Positions 1 to 5,528 of a DNA stretch of 10,095 bases are shown here, piece after piece (position 1 is the stretch's first letter; each line of letters starts with the position of its first letter). The stretch is from positions 1 to 10,095 of the forward strand of contig JAFRYJ010000045.1 of NCBI GenBank assembly GCA_017437705.1, given 5' to 3'. The DNA comes from Lachnospiraceae bacterium (GTDB taxonomy: Bacteria; Bacillota_A; Clostridia; Lachnospirales; Lachnospiraceae). A program made the position numbers and the translations under genes. A model generated the notes under the pieces. The model was not told the DNA's origin and did no database searches. It was given only the letters and a program-made list of their open reading frames with translations.

Positions 1-20
1 ACAAAAAAGGAGAAAACGTG

Positions 21-464
21 ATGGAAATAAAAGATATGATAAAGGAACTGCGGGAGAAAAAAGGTCTTACACAGGACCGGCTTGCGGAACGCGTAATGGT
101 GACGAGACAGGCTGTAAGCCGCTGGGAAACAGGCGAGACCCGGCCCAATACGGACACCCTCAAACTTTTGTCGAAAGAGTTCGACGTTTCCATAAATACG
201 CTGCTGGGTTCGCCGATGCAGCTGATCTGCCAGTGCTGCGGCATGCCCTTAAGCGAGGACGGCCTGATAAGCCGGGAAAGAGACGGCAGCTTTAACGAGG
301 ACTACTGCAAATGGTGTTATACGGATGGGAACTTTACGTACAAGTCAAAGACTGCCCTTATCGATTTCCTTGTGACCCATATGCCGGATCCCAACAACAC
401 ACCGGAAAACGAAAGGCGCATGATGTATGACGGATACCTGTCTCAGCTGAAGCACTGGAAGTGA
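21..464 (+). CDS. XRE-family HTH regulator with C-terminal zinc ribbon
   Basis: Small, probably DNA-binding regulator of 147 residues. Residues about 5-60 form an XRE/Cro-type helix-turn-helix, with the family pattern LREKKGLTQDRLAER, then VTRQAVSRWETG as the recognition helix region, then an LxxLSKEFDVSINTLL ending. Residues about 70-105 carry a second module: CQCCGMPL, then YCKWCY. Cys70/72/73 and Cys96/99 supply two CxxC-like knuckles, as in the short zinc-ribbon proteins that begin C-x-x-CGMPL. The C-terminal 40 residues look helical. The ATG at 21 is preferred over the GTG at 18 because GGAG at 9-12 lies 8 nt before the ATG and only 5 nt before the GTG. The gene is monocistronic in this window and ends at a strong terminator. 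Its own promoter lies outside the window. The regulated genes and the signal are unknown; the zinc ribbon may be structural or a metal/redox sensor (inference). Confidence 0.88.
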   Translation: MEIKDMIKELREKKGLTQDRLAERVMVTRQAVSRWETGETRPNTDTLKLLSKEFDVSINTLLGSPMQLICQCCGMPLSEDGLISRERDGSFNEDYCKWCYTDGNFTYKSKTALIDFLVTHMPDPNNTPENERRMMYDGYLSQLKHWK

Positions 465-503
465 TACGGCCGTCTTCTTCTCTTTTTATAATTTATGATA
501 ACG

Positions 504-531
504 AAGCACCGGCTGAAGGGCCGGTGCTTTT
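504..531 (+). terminator. Intrinsic terminator of the XRE/zinc-ribbon gene
   Basis: A perfect 10-bp GC-rich stem (AAGCACCGGC at 504-513 with GCCGGTGCTT at 520-529) closes a 6-nt loop and runs into TTTTCATTT. It starts about 40 nt after the stop codon at 464. The other strand has no T-run after the stem, so it acts mainly on the + strand. Confidence 0.85.
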
Positions 532-586
532 CATTTAGTAATCTCCAAACCGTTCTTCTGATGGCATGCCTCTGCCCGAAAAGGCC

Positions 587-844
587 CTACTCCTCCGGTA
601 TTTCCTCCCTGCTCTCCATAAACCACCTGTTGTCGTCCTCATAATAGAGATGACCCTCATGACCGTCTATGATGCAGGTATACCGCATTCCCGCGCCGCC
701 GGCCTTAAGGCTGGCGGCCCTTCTCATATCCGTTACCTTCTGTATCTCATATCTCCGGCCGTCCAGCCACACGATGCTCTTCGGACGCAGTATGCCGTCC
801 TTTGAAAATTCGGCCGTAACATCCACATATACTTTATAGCTCAT
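587..844 (-). CDS. Uncharacterised 85-residue protein, second cistron of the SOS polymerase unit
   Basis: I do not recognise a characterised family. The protein has 85 residues, no signal peptide and no membrane segment. It reads as a short beta-rich fold: a first strand MSYKVYVDVTAEF, then the segment LRPKSIVWLDGRRYEI, a basic turn MRRAASLKAGG, a strand pair MRYTCIIDGHEGHLYYED, and an acidic tail ending EEIPEE. The pattern 'W-x-DGRRYEI ... Y-x-x-x-x-x-G ... LYYED-x-x-RWF' is reminiscent of small proteins found beside error-prone polymerases in Gram-positive bacteria, which makes a polymerase accessory role plausible; this is recollection plus inference. The start is supported by CCGGAGA about 8 nt upstream of the ATG. 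The gene follows the polymerase gene on the same strand after 96 nt, so it probably shares its LexA-controlled transcript. A weak internal promoter (TTATCT at 899-904, 16 nt, TAATAT at 877-882) could also serve it. Confidence 0.8.
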   Translation of the reverse strand: MSYKVYVDVTAEFSKDGILRPKSIVWLDGRRYEIQKVTDMRRAASLKAGGAGMRYTCIIDGHEGHLYYEDDNRWFMESREEIPEE

Positions 845-912
845 GATATCGTCTCCGGATAGAATTCATCTTTTGTATATTATCCGCTGCCTCCGCTGAG
901 ATAAGTTTGTCA

Positions 913-939
913 GAGCCCGCCCCTATAGAAGCGGGGCTC
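913..939 (-). other. Weak intercistronic stem-loop between the polymerase and the 85-residue gene
   Basis: GAGCCC at 913-918 pairs with GGGCTC at 934-939, enclosing a C-rich/G-rich loop that could pair further in alternative registers. It starts 2 nt after the polymerase stop codon. In the direction of transcription it is followed by TGACAAACTT with no T-run, so it is a poor terminator. It may instead be an RNA-processing or 3'-end stabilising element. Confidence 0.35.
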
Positions 940-940
940 A

Positions 941-2197
941 TCACGGCTGAGGCGAAAGGTCGTAGCCCACGGGATGCACTATATGGTCCTCCCTGGCGTT
1001 AAGGGCGGAAAGCCCCCTGTCATTTAGCATAAGGCCCCTCTGGACACTGTAATATCCGAAACGGTCCCGTATGCTGTCCACCGCCCGGTCCATAAGCATC
1101 CTCTTCTCCCGCAGCTCCGGCGTCTCGAAGATGCTGCCCTGGTCCCAGTATTCCCCTTCTATAAGGTCGCAGCCACGGATGCCTATGCTCCGAAGCGGCC
1201 GGCTGAAATCGTAATTGTCCCGCACCAGCCCGACTCCCGCCTCCGCTATCTCCGAGGTGATGTCCGACGGGTGTTTTAAGGGTCTCTGCCTCGTAAAGGA
1301 AAACAGGCTGTTGTCCCGCAGATGCACCTCTACGGTCCTGCAGGAAAAGCCGTTCTCCCGAAGCCTTCTGGATACGCTCTCCGAAAGGGCGTAGAGCACC
1401 AGCTTTACATCCTCCAGATCTAAAAGGTCCCTGCAGGTGGTGATGCTGTTTCCTATGGATTTTATGGGTGCGGAGGCCCCTTCCTTTTTTACGGGCGAGG
1501 CGTCGTAGCCCAGGGCAAAGCATTTGAGCACAGAGCCCATCTTCCCCAGATGGGACACGAGGATCTCCTCCTCCGCATTGGCAATGTCCCCTATGGTATT
1601 TATGCCGATCTTCTTAAGCCTGCGCGTGGTGCTCCTGCCCACATACAGCAGCTTCGACGCCGGCAGCGGCCAGGCCTTTGTCTCCCGCTCGTTCTCGTAA
1701 AAAGTGGTTATGGCATCGGGCTTTTTATAGTCCGATCCAAGCTTTGCGAATATCTTGTTGTAGGATACGCCTATGCTCACCGTAAGGCCCAGCTCGTACT
1801 TTATGCGGTCCGATATCTCCCGGGCTATCTTATATCCGTCGCCCCGGACAGACGCGCTCTCCGTTACGTCCAGCCAGCTCTCGTCTATGCCGAAGGGCTC
1901 CTGACGGTCCGTGTAGTCGGCATAGATCTCCCTGGCCATCCGCGAAAATCTGAGATACCTGTCCATATGAGGCGGGACGAAGGTTATCTGCGGACACAGG
2001 TCGTATGCCTCTCTTAAAGTCATCCCGGTTTTGACGCCGTATTTCTTGGCGTTATAATCCGCAGTGAGCACGATGCCGTGCCTCTTCTCCGGGTCTCCGC
2101 CCACGGCCACCGGCTTATCCTTAAGCTCCGGATGATAAAGATGCTCCACGCTTGCATAGTAACAGTTCATATCCGAATGCAATATGACTCTGTTCAT
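941..2197 (-). CDS. dinB: DinB-type Y-family DNA polymerase (DNA polymerase IV-like)
   Basis: Translesion DNA polymerase of 418 residues that copies damaged templates with low fidelity in the cytoplasm during the SOS response. Palm/finger motifs are present in order: LHSDMNCYYASVE at residues 7-18, with catalytic Asp9 and Tyr14 in the steric-gate position; KPVAVGG near 28-34; and GIDESWLDVT at 103-112, with catalytic Asp105 and Glu106. SIGVSYNKIFAKLGSDYKKP (141-160) is the DNA-binding thumb-approach signature. The helix-hairpin-helix region VGRSTTRRLKKIGINTIGDIA lies at about 186-206 and the little-finger domain at about 243-395. Asn11 replaces the second Asp of the enterobacterial DMDCFF motif; as I recall, this is usual in clostridial members. 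No clear C-terminal beta-clamp motif is visible; QRGLML at 387-392 is a weak candidate. AAGGGGAG about 9 nt before the ATG supports the start. It is first in its transcription unit, under the LexA-box promoter at 2324-2352. Confidence 0.95.
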   Translation of the reverse strand: MNRVILHSDMNCYYASVEHLYHPELKDKPVAVGGDPEKRHGIVLTADYNAKKYGVKTGMTLREAYDLCPQITFVPPHMDRYLRFSRMAREIYADYTDRQEPFGIDESWLDVTESASVRGDGYKIAREISDRIKYELGLTVSIGVSYNKIFAKLGSDYKKPDAITTFYENERETKAWPLPASKLLYVGRSTTRRLKKIGINTIGDIANAEEEILVSHLGKMGSVLKCFALGYDASPVKKEGASAPIKSIGNSITTCRDLLDLEDVKLVLYALSESVSRRLRENGFSCRTVEVHLRDNSLFSFTRQRPLKHPSDITSEIAEAGVGLVRDNYDFSRPLRSIGIRGCDLIEGEYWDQGSIFETPELREKRMLMDRAVDSIRDRFGYYSVQRGLMLNDRGLSALNAREDHIVHPVGYDLSPQP

Positions 2198-2242
2198 TAT
2201 AATTCACTCCCCTTAAGTCACCGTATTTATCGGGGTTGAATA

Positions 2243-2265
2243 AAGCGGATATTCGTATTCCGCTT
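2243..2265 (-). other. Small stem-loop in the dinB 5' leader
   Basis: AAGCGGA at 2243-2249 pairs perfectly with TCCGCTT at 2259-2265 around a 9-nt loop, inside the roughly 120-nt leader between the predicted transcription start (near 2317) and the dinB start codon. It has no classic terminator tail. A role in mRNA stability or translation is possible but unproven. Confidence 0.3.
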
Positions 2266-2323
2266 CGCTGCATGCCCATGAACAGCAGCCGCTTAGATGT
2301 GCGCCCCTGTTCACGCAGTTCAG

Positions 2324-2352
2324 ATTATACCAAACATATGTTCGATTTTCAA
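2324..2352 (-). promoter_or_regulatory. Sigma-A promoter of the dinB unit
   Basis: On the - strand TTGAAA (2352-2347) is followed after exactly 17 nt by TATAAT (2329-2324), a near-consensus vegetative promoter. Transcription would start near 2317, giving a leader of about 120 nt before dinB. The LexA box lies entirely within the -35/-10 spacer, so repressor binding would directly exclude RNA polymerase. Confidence 0.85.
2331..2344. promoter_or_regulatory. LexA (DinR) operator, SOS box
   Basis: CAAACATATGTTCG matches the Gram-positive LexA consensus CGAAC-N4-GTTCG at every specified position except one, with A in place of G at 2332. The dyad is otherwise perfect, with ATAT as its centre. It sits between the -35 and -10 of the dinB promoter. 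The position and the gene it controls fit classical SOS regulation. Confidence 0.88.
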
Positions 2353-2380
2353 GAGGCATTTTTCATCTTTTACGCAGCCG

Positions 2381-2409
2381 TTGAATGGCTGCACCGATGA
2401 TGTTAATAT
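2381..2409 (+). promoter_or_regulatory. Promoter of the SH3b-repeat lipoprotein gene
   Basis: TTGAAT (2381-2386), a 17-nt spacer, then TAATAT (2404-2409) preceded by TG at 2401-2402 (extended -10). The predicted start near 2416 leaves a leader of about 59 nt. A 6-bp stem, GCAGCC/GGCTGC (2374-2392), overlaps the -35. The promoter is divergent from the dinB promoter, with about 28 nt between the two -35 elements. Confidence 0.6.
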
Positions 2410-2474
2410 TTATTCACAAAGGTTTATTCCCCGGAATGCGCGGCATGCTGCCTGAAAAGAAGGGAGACGACATC

Positions 2475-3653
2475 ATGAAAAAGCTTATATGTGCGGTCCT
2501 GGCAGCCGCACTTCTTATATCGGCCGCGGGCTGCAAAAGCTCGGACGAGGCCGGAAAACTGACGGGTATCCCGAACGGCACTCAGACGGAAGATACCGTG
2601 GCTACGCCCATGGACAGCACTGTGCCTCCGGAAAGTACGGCTCAATCCGAAACGGAGCCCCAGAGGGAGACCCTTCCCCCCGGCGCCGACGGCCGTCTCC
2701 TTTACGTGACGGGTGTATCTTCCCCCGCCGTGATCCGCAGCGAGGACCGTGACGGTTCCGCCGTCCTGGCCCGCGTCGGTAACGGCACGGAACTTAAGCT
2801 TATAAGCATGGGTGAGGAAAATGCCTGTGTCTTATGCGAATCCGAAAATGTTTCGGGCTACATTTCGAAGCATTATCTGACAGATGATGCCGCCGCGGTC
2901 TGCGAGGCCCGCAACCTGTATACCGCAGCGGAGACGCCTCTTTACGATTCAAACGGCAGCGAAAAACGGCCTCTGAGGCCGCTGGCCGCAGACACCCCCA
3001 TAGTCCTTATCGCGAAGACCTCCGGCGGCCTGTGGTACGTGAACGTCATGGATACCACGGATTTCGGCTATGTTAAGACAGAAGATATCACGGATTCCAT
3101 GGGAGGCTCGTCTAAGGAATCGGAAGCCTCCGAAGAGGACGGCAGGTTCAAAACGGGCTACGGCGGCGTACCGGCATCATACACAGTTTATTATGCGAAT
3201 GTGGATCACGGATACCTGGCCATAAGGAGCGCCATGACCTTTGATACCTCAAACGAGCTGGGACGCCTCAGCGCAGGGGACCCGGTCTATGTCGTAAGCA
3301 CCGATACCGGTTCAAATTACTGGTACTGCTACTCCCCCTACCCGGGGATCTACGGCTTTGTAAACTCGGCTTACCTTTCCGCGACTCCGCTTCCCAAGAC
3401 GCCTCCCACGGAGCCCTCCGGCGGCACCGGGGCGGATCACACATCATGGACCGTCGCAGGCACAACCAATTTCCTGGCCGTGAGGACCGCGCCCGTTTTC
3501 GACCCCGGCAACATTGCCGGGAAGATATATAACGGCGACACCGTCTGGGTATACAGTAATTCCTACGAGAATTACTCGGATAAATACTGGTGGGTATACG
3601 TGCCTTCACTGGGCATGTGGGGCTACGTGGACAGCGATTATCTGGAGAGATGA
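2475..3653 (+). CDS. Lipoprotein with four SH3b-like domains
   Basis: Predicted surface lipoprotein of 392 residues. MKKLICAVLAAALLISAAGC is a lipoprotein signal peptide with lipid-attachment Cys20 (lipobox SAAGC, with Ala rather than Leu at -3). Residues 21-72 are a Ser/Thr/Pro/Glu-rich spacer. Four SH3b-like repeats follow at about 75-135, 140-205, 236-301 and 324-390. Each ends in a GYI/GYV/GFV-x-x-x-YL type strand, for example GYISKHYL, GFVNSAYL and GYVDSDYL. Repeats 3 and 4 share the AIRSA/AVRTA pattern followed by G-x-I/L-x-x-GDxV and a YW dipeptide. SH3b domains commonly bind peptidoglycan or other wall ligands. No hydrolase domain is attached, so this is a binding or scaffold protein (inference). 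The start at 2475 has AAGGGAG 8 nt upstream and yields the signal peptide. An upstream in-frame ATG at 2385 would lie inside the predicted promoter. Confidence 0.88.
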   Translation: MKKLICAVLAAALLISAAGCKSSDEAGKLTGIPNGTQTEDTVATPMDSTVPPESTAQSETEPQRETLPPGADGRLLYVTGVSSPAVIRSEDRDGSAVLARVGNGTELKLISMGEENACVLCESENVSGYISKHYLTDDAAAVCEARNLYTAAETPLYDSNGSEKRPLRPLAADTPIVLIAKTSGGLWYVNVMDTTDFGYVKTEDITDSMGGSSKESEASEEDGRFKTGYGGVPASYTVYYANVDHGYLAIRSAMTFDTSNELGRLSAGDPVYVVSTDTGSNYWYCYSPYPGIYGFVNSAYLSATPLPKTPPTEPSGGTGADHTSWTVAGTTNFLAVRTAPVFDPGNIAGKIYNGDTVWVYSNSYENYSDKYWWVYVPSLGMWGYVDSDYLER

Positions 3654-3700
3654 TGCGGGCAGCGATGCTTTCCGGCACAAAATGGATCCATAAAAAACGA

Positions 3701-3727
3701 AGGCACCTTTCTTACCGAAAGGTGCCT
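3701..3727. terminator. Bidirectional terminator between convergent lipoprotein genes
   Basis: A perfect 10-bp stem (AGGCACCTTT at 3701-3710 with AAAGGTGCCT at 3718-3727) closes a 7-nt loop. On the + strand it is followed by CTTTTATA and serves the SH3b lipoprotein gene. On the - strand it is followed by TCGTTTTTTAT and serves the beta-helix lipoprotein gene, whose stop codon is 40 nt away. Confidence 0.9.
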
Positions 3728-3766
3728 CTTTTATAACTATTTATACTTTATATGAAAACAGCATTC

Positions 3767-5323
3767 TCAGTTTGTCCCCGTCAGTGCGGTGCCGTTCACA
3801 TACAGCGTATATCCGTTGCTGATAATATTTGCCGCGTTCCCGTTGAATTCGGTCACATAGCTGTCTCCGGTCAGGGTCCAGGTGCTGCTGTCGTCCAGCG
3901 TTACCGACACTGTCCCGACCTCGGTAGAAACTACGGTTCCGGACGCGTTGGTGATCCTGCCGTCCACATACCCCTCAAAGGAGGAACCGTCTGCCAGGTT
4001 CAGCGTGAGGGTGGAATTGCTGCCCACCAGGACCGCGCCTAAAAGTTTCTGTCCGGAAGCATTCAGCACTGCGGTGTTGCTGCCGCCGCTCCAGCCGTCA
4101 TCACATACGGAGATCAGAACATTTTCACTGTCCTCGTTCGTGATCTCGACGCCGGAAAGCGTAATGACCGCACTGGTGTTGGTCACGTGGAACACATGAC
4201 CGTTTTTGCTGGTCAGGCTGCCGCCGGTCATCGTGAAGGATGATGTTCCGTTGGCCGCATCGCCGGACATGGACTGATATATCATGATGCTGTCATAGAA
4301 TGTCGCGTTGCCGTTGCATTTTGTATTATTCGCTGTCAGATCGCAGTCCGTCAGCTCGATGGAATTCAGTCCTTCGATGCAGACGCCTTCTGAAAGATTC
4401 GATACCAGCGCCGCATTGGAAACATGGATCTCCGCCGTGGAGTAGATCGCCGGGGAGCCCAGACCGTTCGAAGTATAGGTGCCGCCGTCCACATTTACCA
4501 GGCCGCCGCCCCTGTCCGTACGGATCGCCGCAGAGGACTGCCCGGAGGTCGTCACCGTAAGATCATAGGCATAGGTGGTGCCTCCGCCCGTGGTCATGAT
4601 GCCGCCGGAACCGCTGCCGGTGGTGGTGATCGTCGTATCGCGGATGATCACGGTGGTCCCGTCACCTGTTGCCCCGTTCTGTCCGCCGTTCCCGCCGTAG
4701 CAGAATACGCCGTTTGCTCCCGAAGCATCGGAGGTTATCGTACCGCCGGTGATCGTTGTCGTGGAGCCGTCCTTCACAAGGACTGCCGCGTTAAGACCGT
4801 AGAAGTTGCAGCTGTCGCCGCCGTCGGAACTGCCGGTCTTTGTGACGGTGGGATCTTCGATCGTCACTTCATCGGAGGTGCTGATCAGCAGTGCGCTTTC
4901 GTCTGAGTCAGAGCTGTCATAATTAAGCCCGCTCTGGGTGTCCGCCGAACCGATCTCCACGGCGCCGGAATAATCAATGTCCGCGCTGCTCCCTCCGGGG
5001 CCTCCCTGTCCTCCGAAGCCGCCCTGTCCGTCGGGTGGTGTACCTCCGGGGCCGCCCTGCCCGTCAGGAGGTGTGCCTCCGGGGCCTCCCTGTCCGTCTG
5101 AAGGAGCCTCGCCGCTTTCGCCAGTCGGCGGCTCTCCGGGTGGATCTTCCGGTTTGCTGTTTTCCGTACTCTCCGTGATATCTTCCGTGTCTGTCACGGT
5201 CTCTGACTGTTCAATAGTATCGCCTGTATTTTCAGGATCATCCGCTTTGCCGCCGCAGGCACACAGTCCGAACACCAGTGATGCCGCCAGCAGAAGCACG
5301 ATCGCTTTCTTTATGCGTTTCAT
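3767..5323 (-). CDS. Large beta-helix lipoprotein with Gly/Pro-rich stalk (adhesin-like)
   Basis: Predicted surface lipoprotein of 518 residues; no characterised family is recognised. The signal peptide is a KRIKK basic start, then IVLLLAASLVFGLCAC, with Cys23 as lipid anchor (lipobox LCAC, Cys at -2 unusual). Residues 24-73 are acidic and Thr/Ser/Pro-rich. Residues 74-111 are a low-complexity stalk of tandem PPDGQGGPGGT-type units. From about 118 to the end the chain is Gly, Thr, Ser and Asn rich, with recurring short strands and turns such as TITGGTITSD, VIIRDTTITTTG, NVDGGTYTSNG, TMTGGSLTSKNG and VTLDDSSTWTLTGDSYV. This is the look of a right-handed parallel beta-helix of adhesin or carbohydrate-binding type. 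No catalytic motif is seen. AAAGGAGA about 9 nt before the ATG fixes the start. The gene lies about 205 nt downstream of the ABC operon with its own regulatory-looking upstream region, and ends at the bidirectional terminator. Confidence 0.85.
   Translation of the reverse strand: MKRIKKAIVLLLAASLVFGLCACGGKADDPENTGDTIEQSETVTDTEDITESTENSKPEDPPGEPPTGESGEAPSDGQGGPGGTPPDGQGGPGGTPPDGQGGFGGQGGPGGSSADIDYSGAVEIGSADTQSGLNYDSSDSDESALLISTSDEVTIEDPTVTKTGSSDGGDSCNFYGLNAAVLVKDGSTTTITGGTITSDASGANGVFCYGGNGGQNGATGDGTTVIIRDTTITTTGSGSGGIMTTGGGTTYAYDLTVTTSGQSSAAIRTDRGGGLVNVDGGTYTSNGLGSPAIYSTAEIHVSNAALVSNLSEGVCIEGLNSIELTDCDLTANNTKCNGNATFYDSIMIYQSMSGDAANGTSSFTMTGGSLTSKNGHVFHVTNTSAVITLSGVEITNEDSENVLISVCDDGWSGGSNTAVLNASGQKLLGAVLVGSNSTLTLNLADGSSFEGYVDGRITNASGTVVSTEVGTVSVTLDDSSTWTLTGDSYVTEFNGNAANIISNGYTLYVNGTALTGTN
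4991..5104 (-). repeat. In-frame 33-nt tandem repeats encoding a Gly/Pro stalk
   Basis: Two near-identical 11-residue units (DGQGGPGGTPP twice) and a diverged third (DGQGGFGGQGGPGG) occupy residues 74-111 of the lipoprotein. The DNA copies differ mostly at third codon positions, so the repeat is kept at protein level. It probably works as a flexible or extended spacer lifting the beta-helix off the membrane. Confidence 0.85.
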
Positions 5324-5365
5324 ATGATCTGTCTCCTTTCATCGATCTCAGTTCTGTATGACAGC

Positions 5366-5371
5366 ATCTTA
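5366..5371 (-). promoter_or_regulatory. Candidate -10 element of the beta-helix lipoprotein gene
   Basis: TAAGAT on the - strand, 42 nt before the start codon. No recognisable -35 hexamer lies at 16-18 nt: the bases there read AGGTCG. The position normally filled by a -35 is instead occupied by the direct repeats at 5380-5419. This layout fits a promoter that depends on an activator. Confidence 0.45.
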
Positions 5372-5379
5372 CACGGAAA

Positions 5380-5419
5380 ACCTGAAACCGACCTGAAAAG
5401 AATGTGAATTTATTATGAA
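5380..5419. promoter_or_regulatory. Phased 11-bp direct repeats, candidate OmpR-family activator site
   Basis: The octamer ACCTGAAA occurs at 5380-5387 and again at 5391-5398, an 11-bp period. The TGAA core (TTCA on the - strand) continues in the same register at 5405-5408 and 5416-5419, making four cores at exactly 11-bp steps. The array ends 8 nt upstream of the candidate -10 of the beta-helix lipoprotein gene. OmpR/PhoB-type regulators bind head-to-tail to such repeats, one subunit per helical turn. Which regulator binds here is unknown, and the motif differs from the TTACA-N4-TGTAA dyad upstream of the ABC operon. Confidence 0.6.
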
Positions 5420-5468
5420 TTCCGTCAGAGAGTTTCTCCCGCCCCGCGCTTCGGCTTTATCACCTGTT

Positions 5469-5502
5469 CAGGGGAGCCGCCTGCTTAAAGGCGCCTCCCC
5501 TG
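5469..5502 (-). terminator. Stem-loop after the ABC permease gene
   Basis: GGGGAGCCGCC at 5471-5481 pairs with GGCGCCTCCCC at 5490-5500 with one mismatch. Two further outer pairs extend the stem to 5469 and 5502 around an 8-nt loop. It lies 26 nt after the permease stop codon, in the right place to end the operon. On the - strand it is followed by TGAACAGG rather than a T-run, so it may be a weak or Rho-assisted terminator or an mRNA-stabilising 3' hairpin. Confidence 0.4.
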
Positions 5503-5528
5503 CATTTTATGCATGATCCTCAGCATCA

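Noticed and set aside
566..805. + strand frame overlapping the 85-residue gene
   Set aside because: The - strand frame has a good ribosome binding site and sits in the polymerase operon; the + strand frame starts just after a terminator with no promoter or ribosome binding site.
1550..2017. 155-codon + strand frame opposite dinB
   Set aside because: Antisense shadow of conserved polymerase motifs with no ribosome binding site or recognisable domain.
2374..2392. GCAGCC/GGCTGC stem as a terminator upstream of the SH3b lipoprotein gene
   Set aside because: Only 6 bp with no T-run on either strand, and it overlaps the -35 of a plausible promoter.
2385..2474. Longer N-terminus for the SH3b lipoprotein starting at the ATG at 2385
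   Set aside because: It overlaps the predicted promoter, has no ribosome binding site, and would bury the lipoprotein signal peptide that begins at 2475 behind 30 extra residues.
4991..5104. CRISPR-like array from the regular 33-nt repeats
   Set aside because: The repeats are directly tandem with no unique spacers and code in frame for a Gly/Pro stalk.
4977..5327. Proline-rich open frame on the + strand opposite the lipoprotein start
   Set aside because: It is the antisense of the Gly/Pro stalk and signal peptide; its Pro-rich composition is explained by the repeats, and it has no ribosome binding site.
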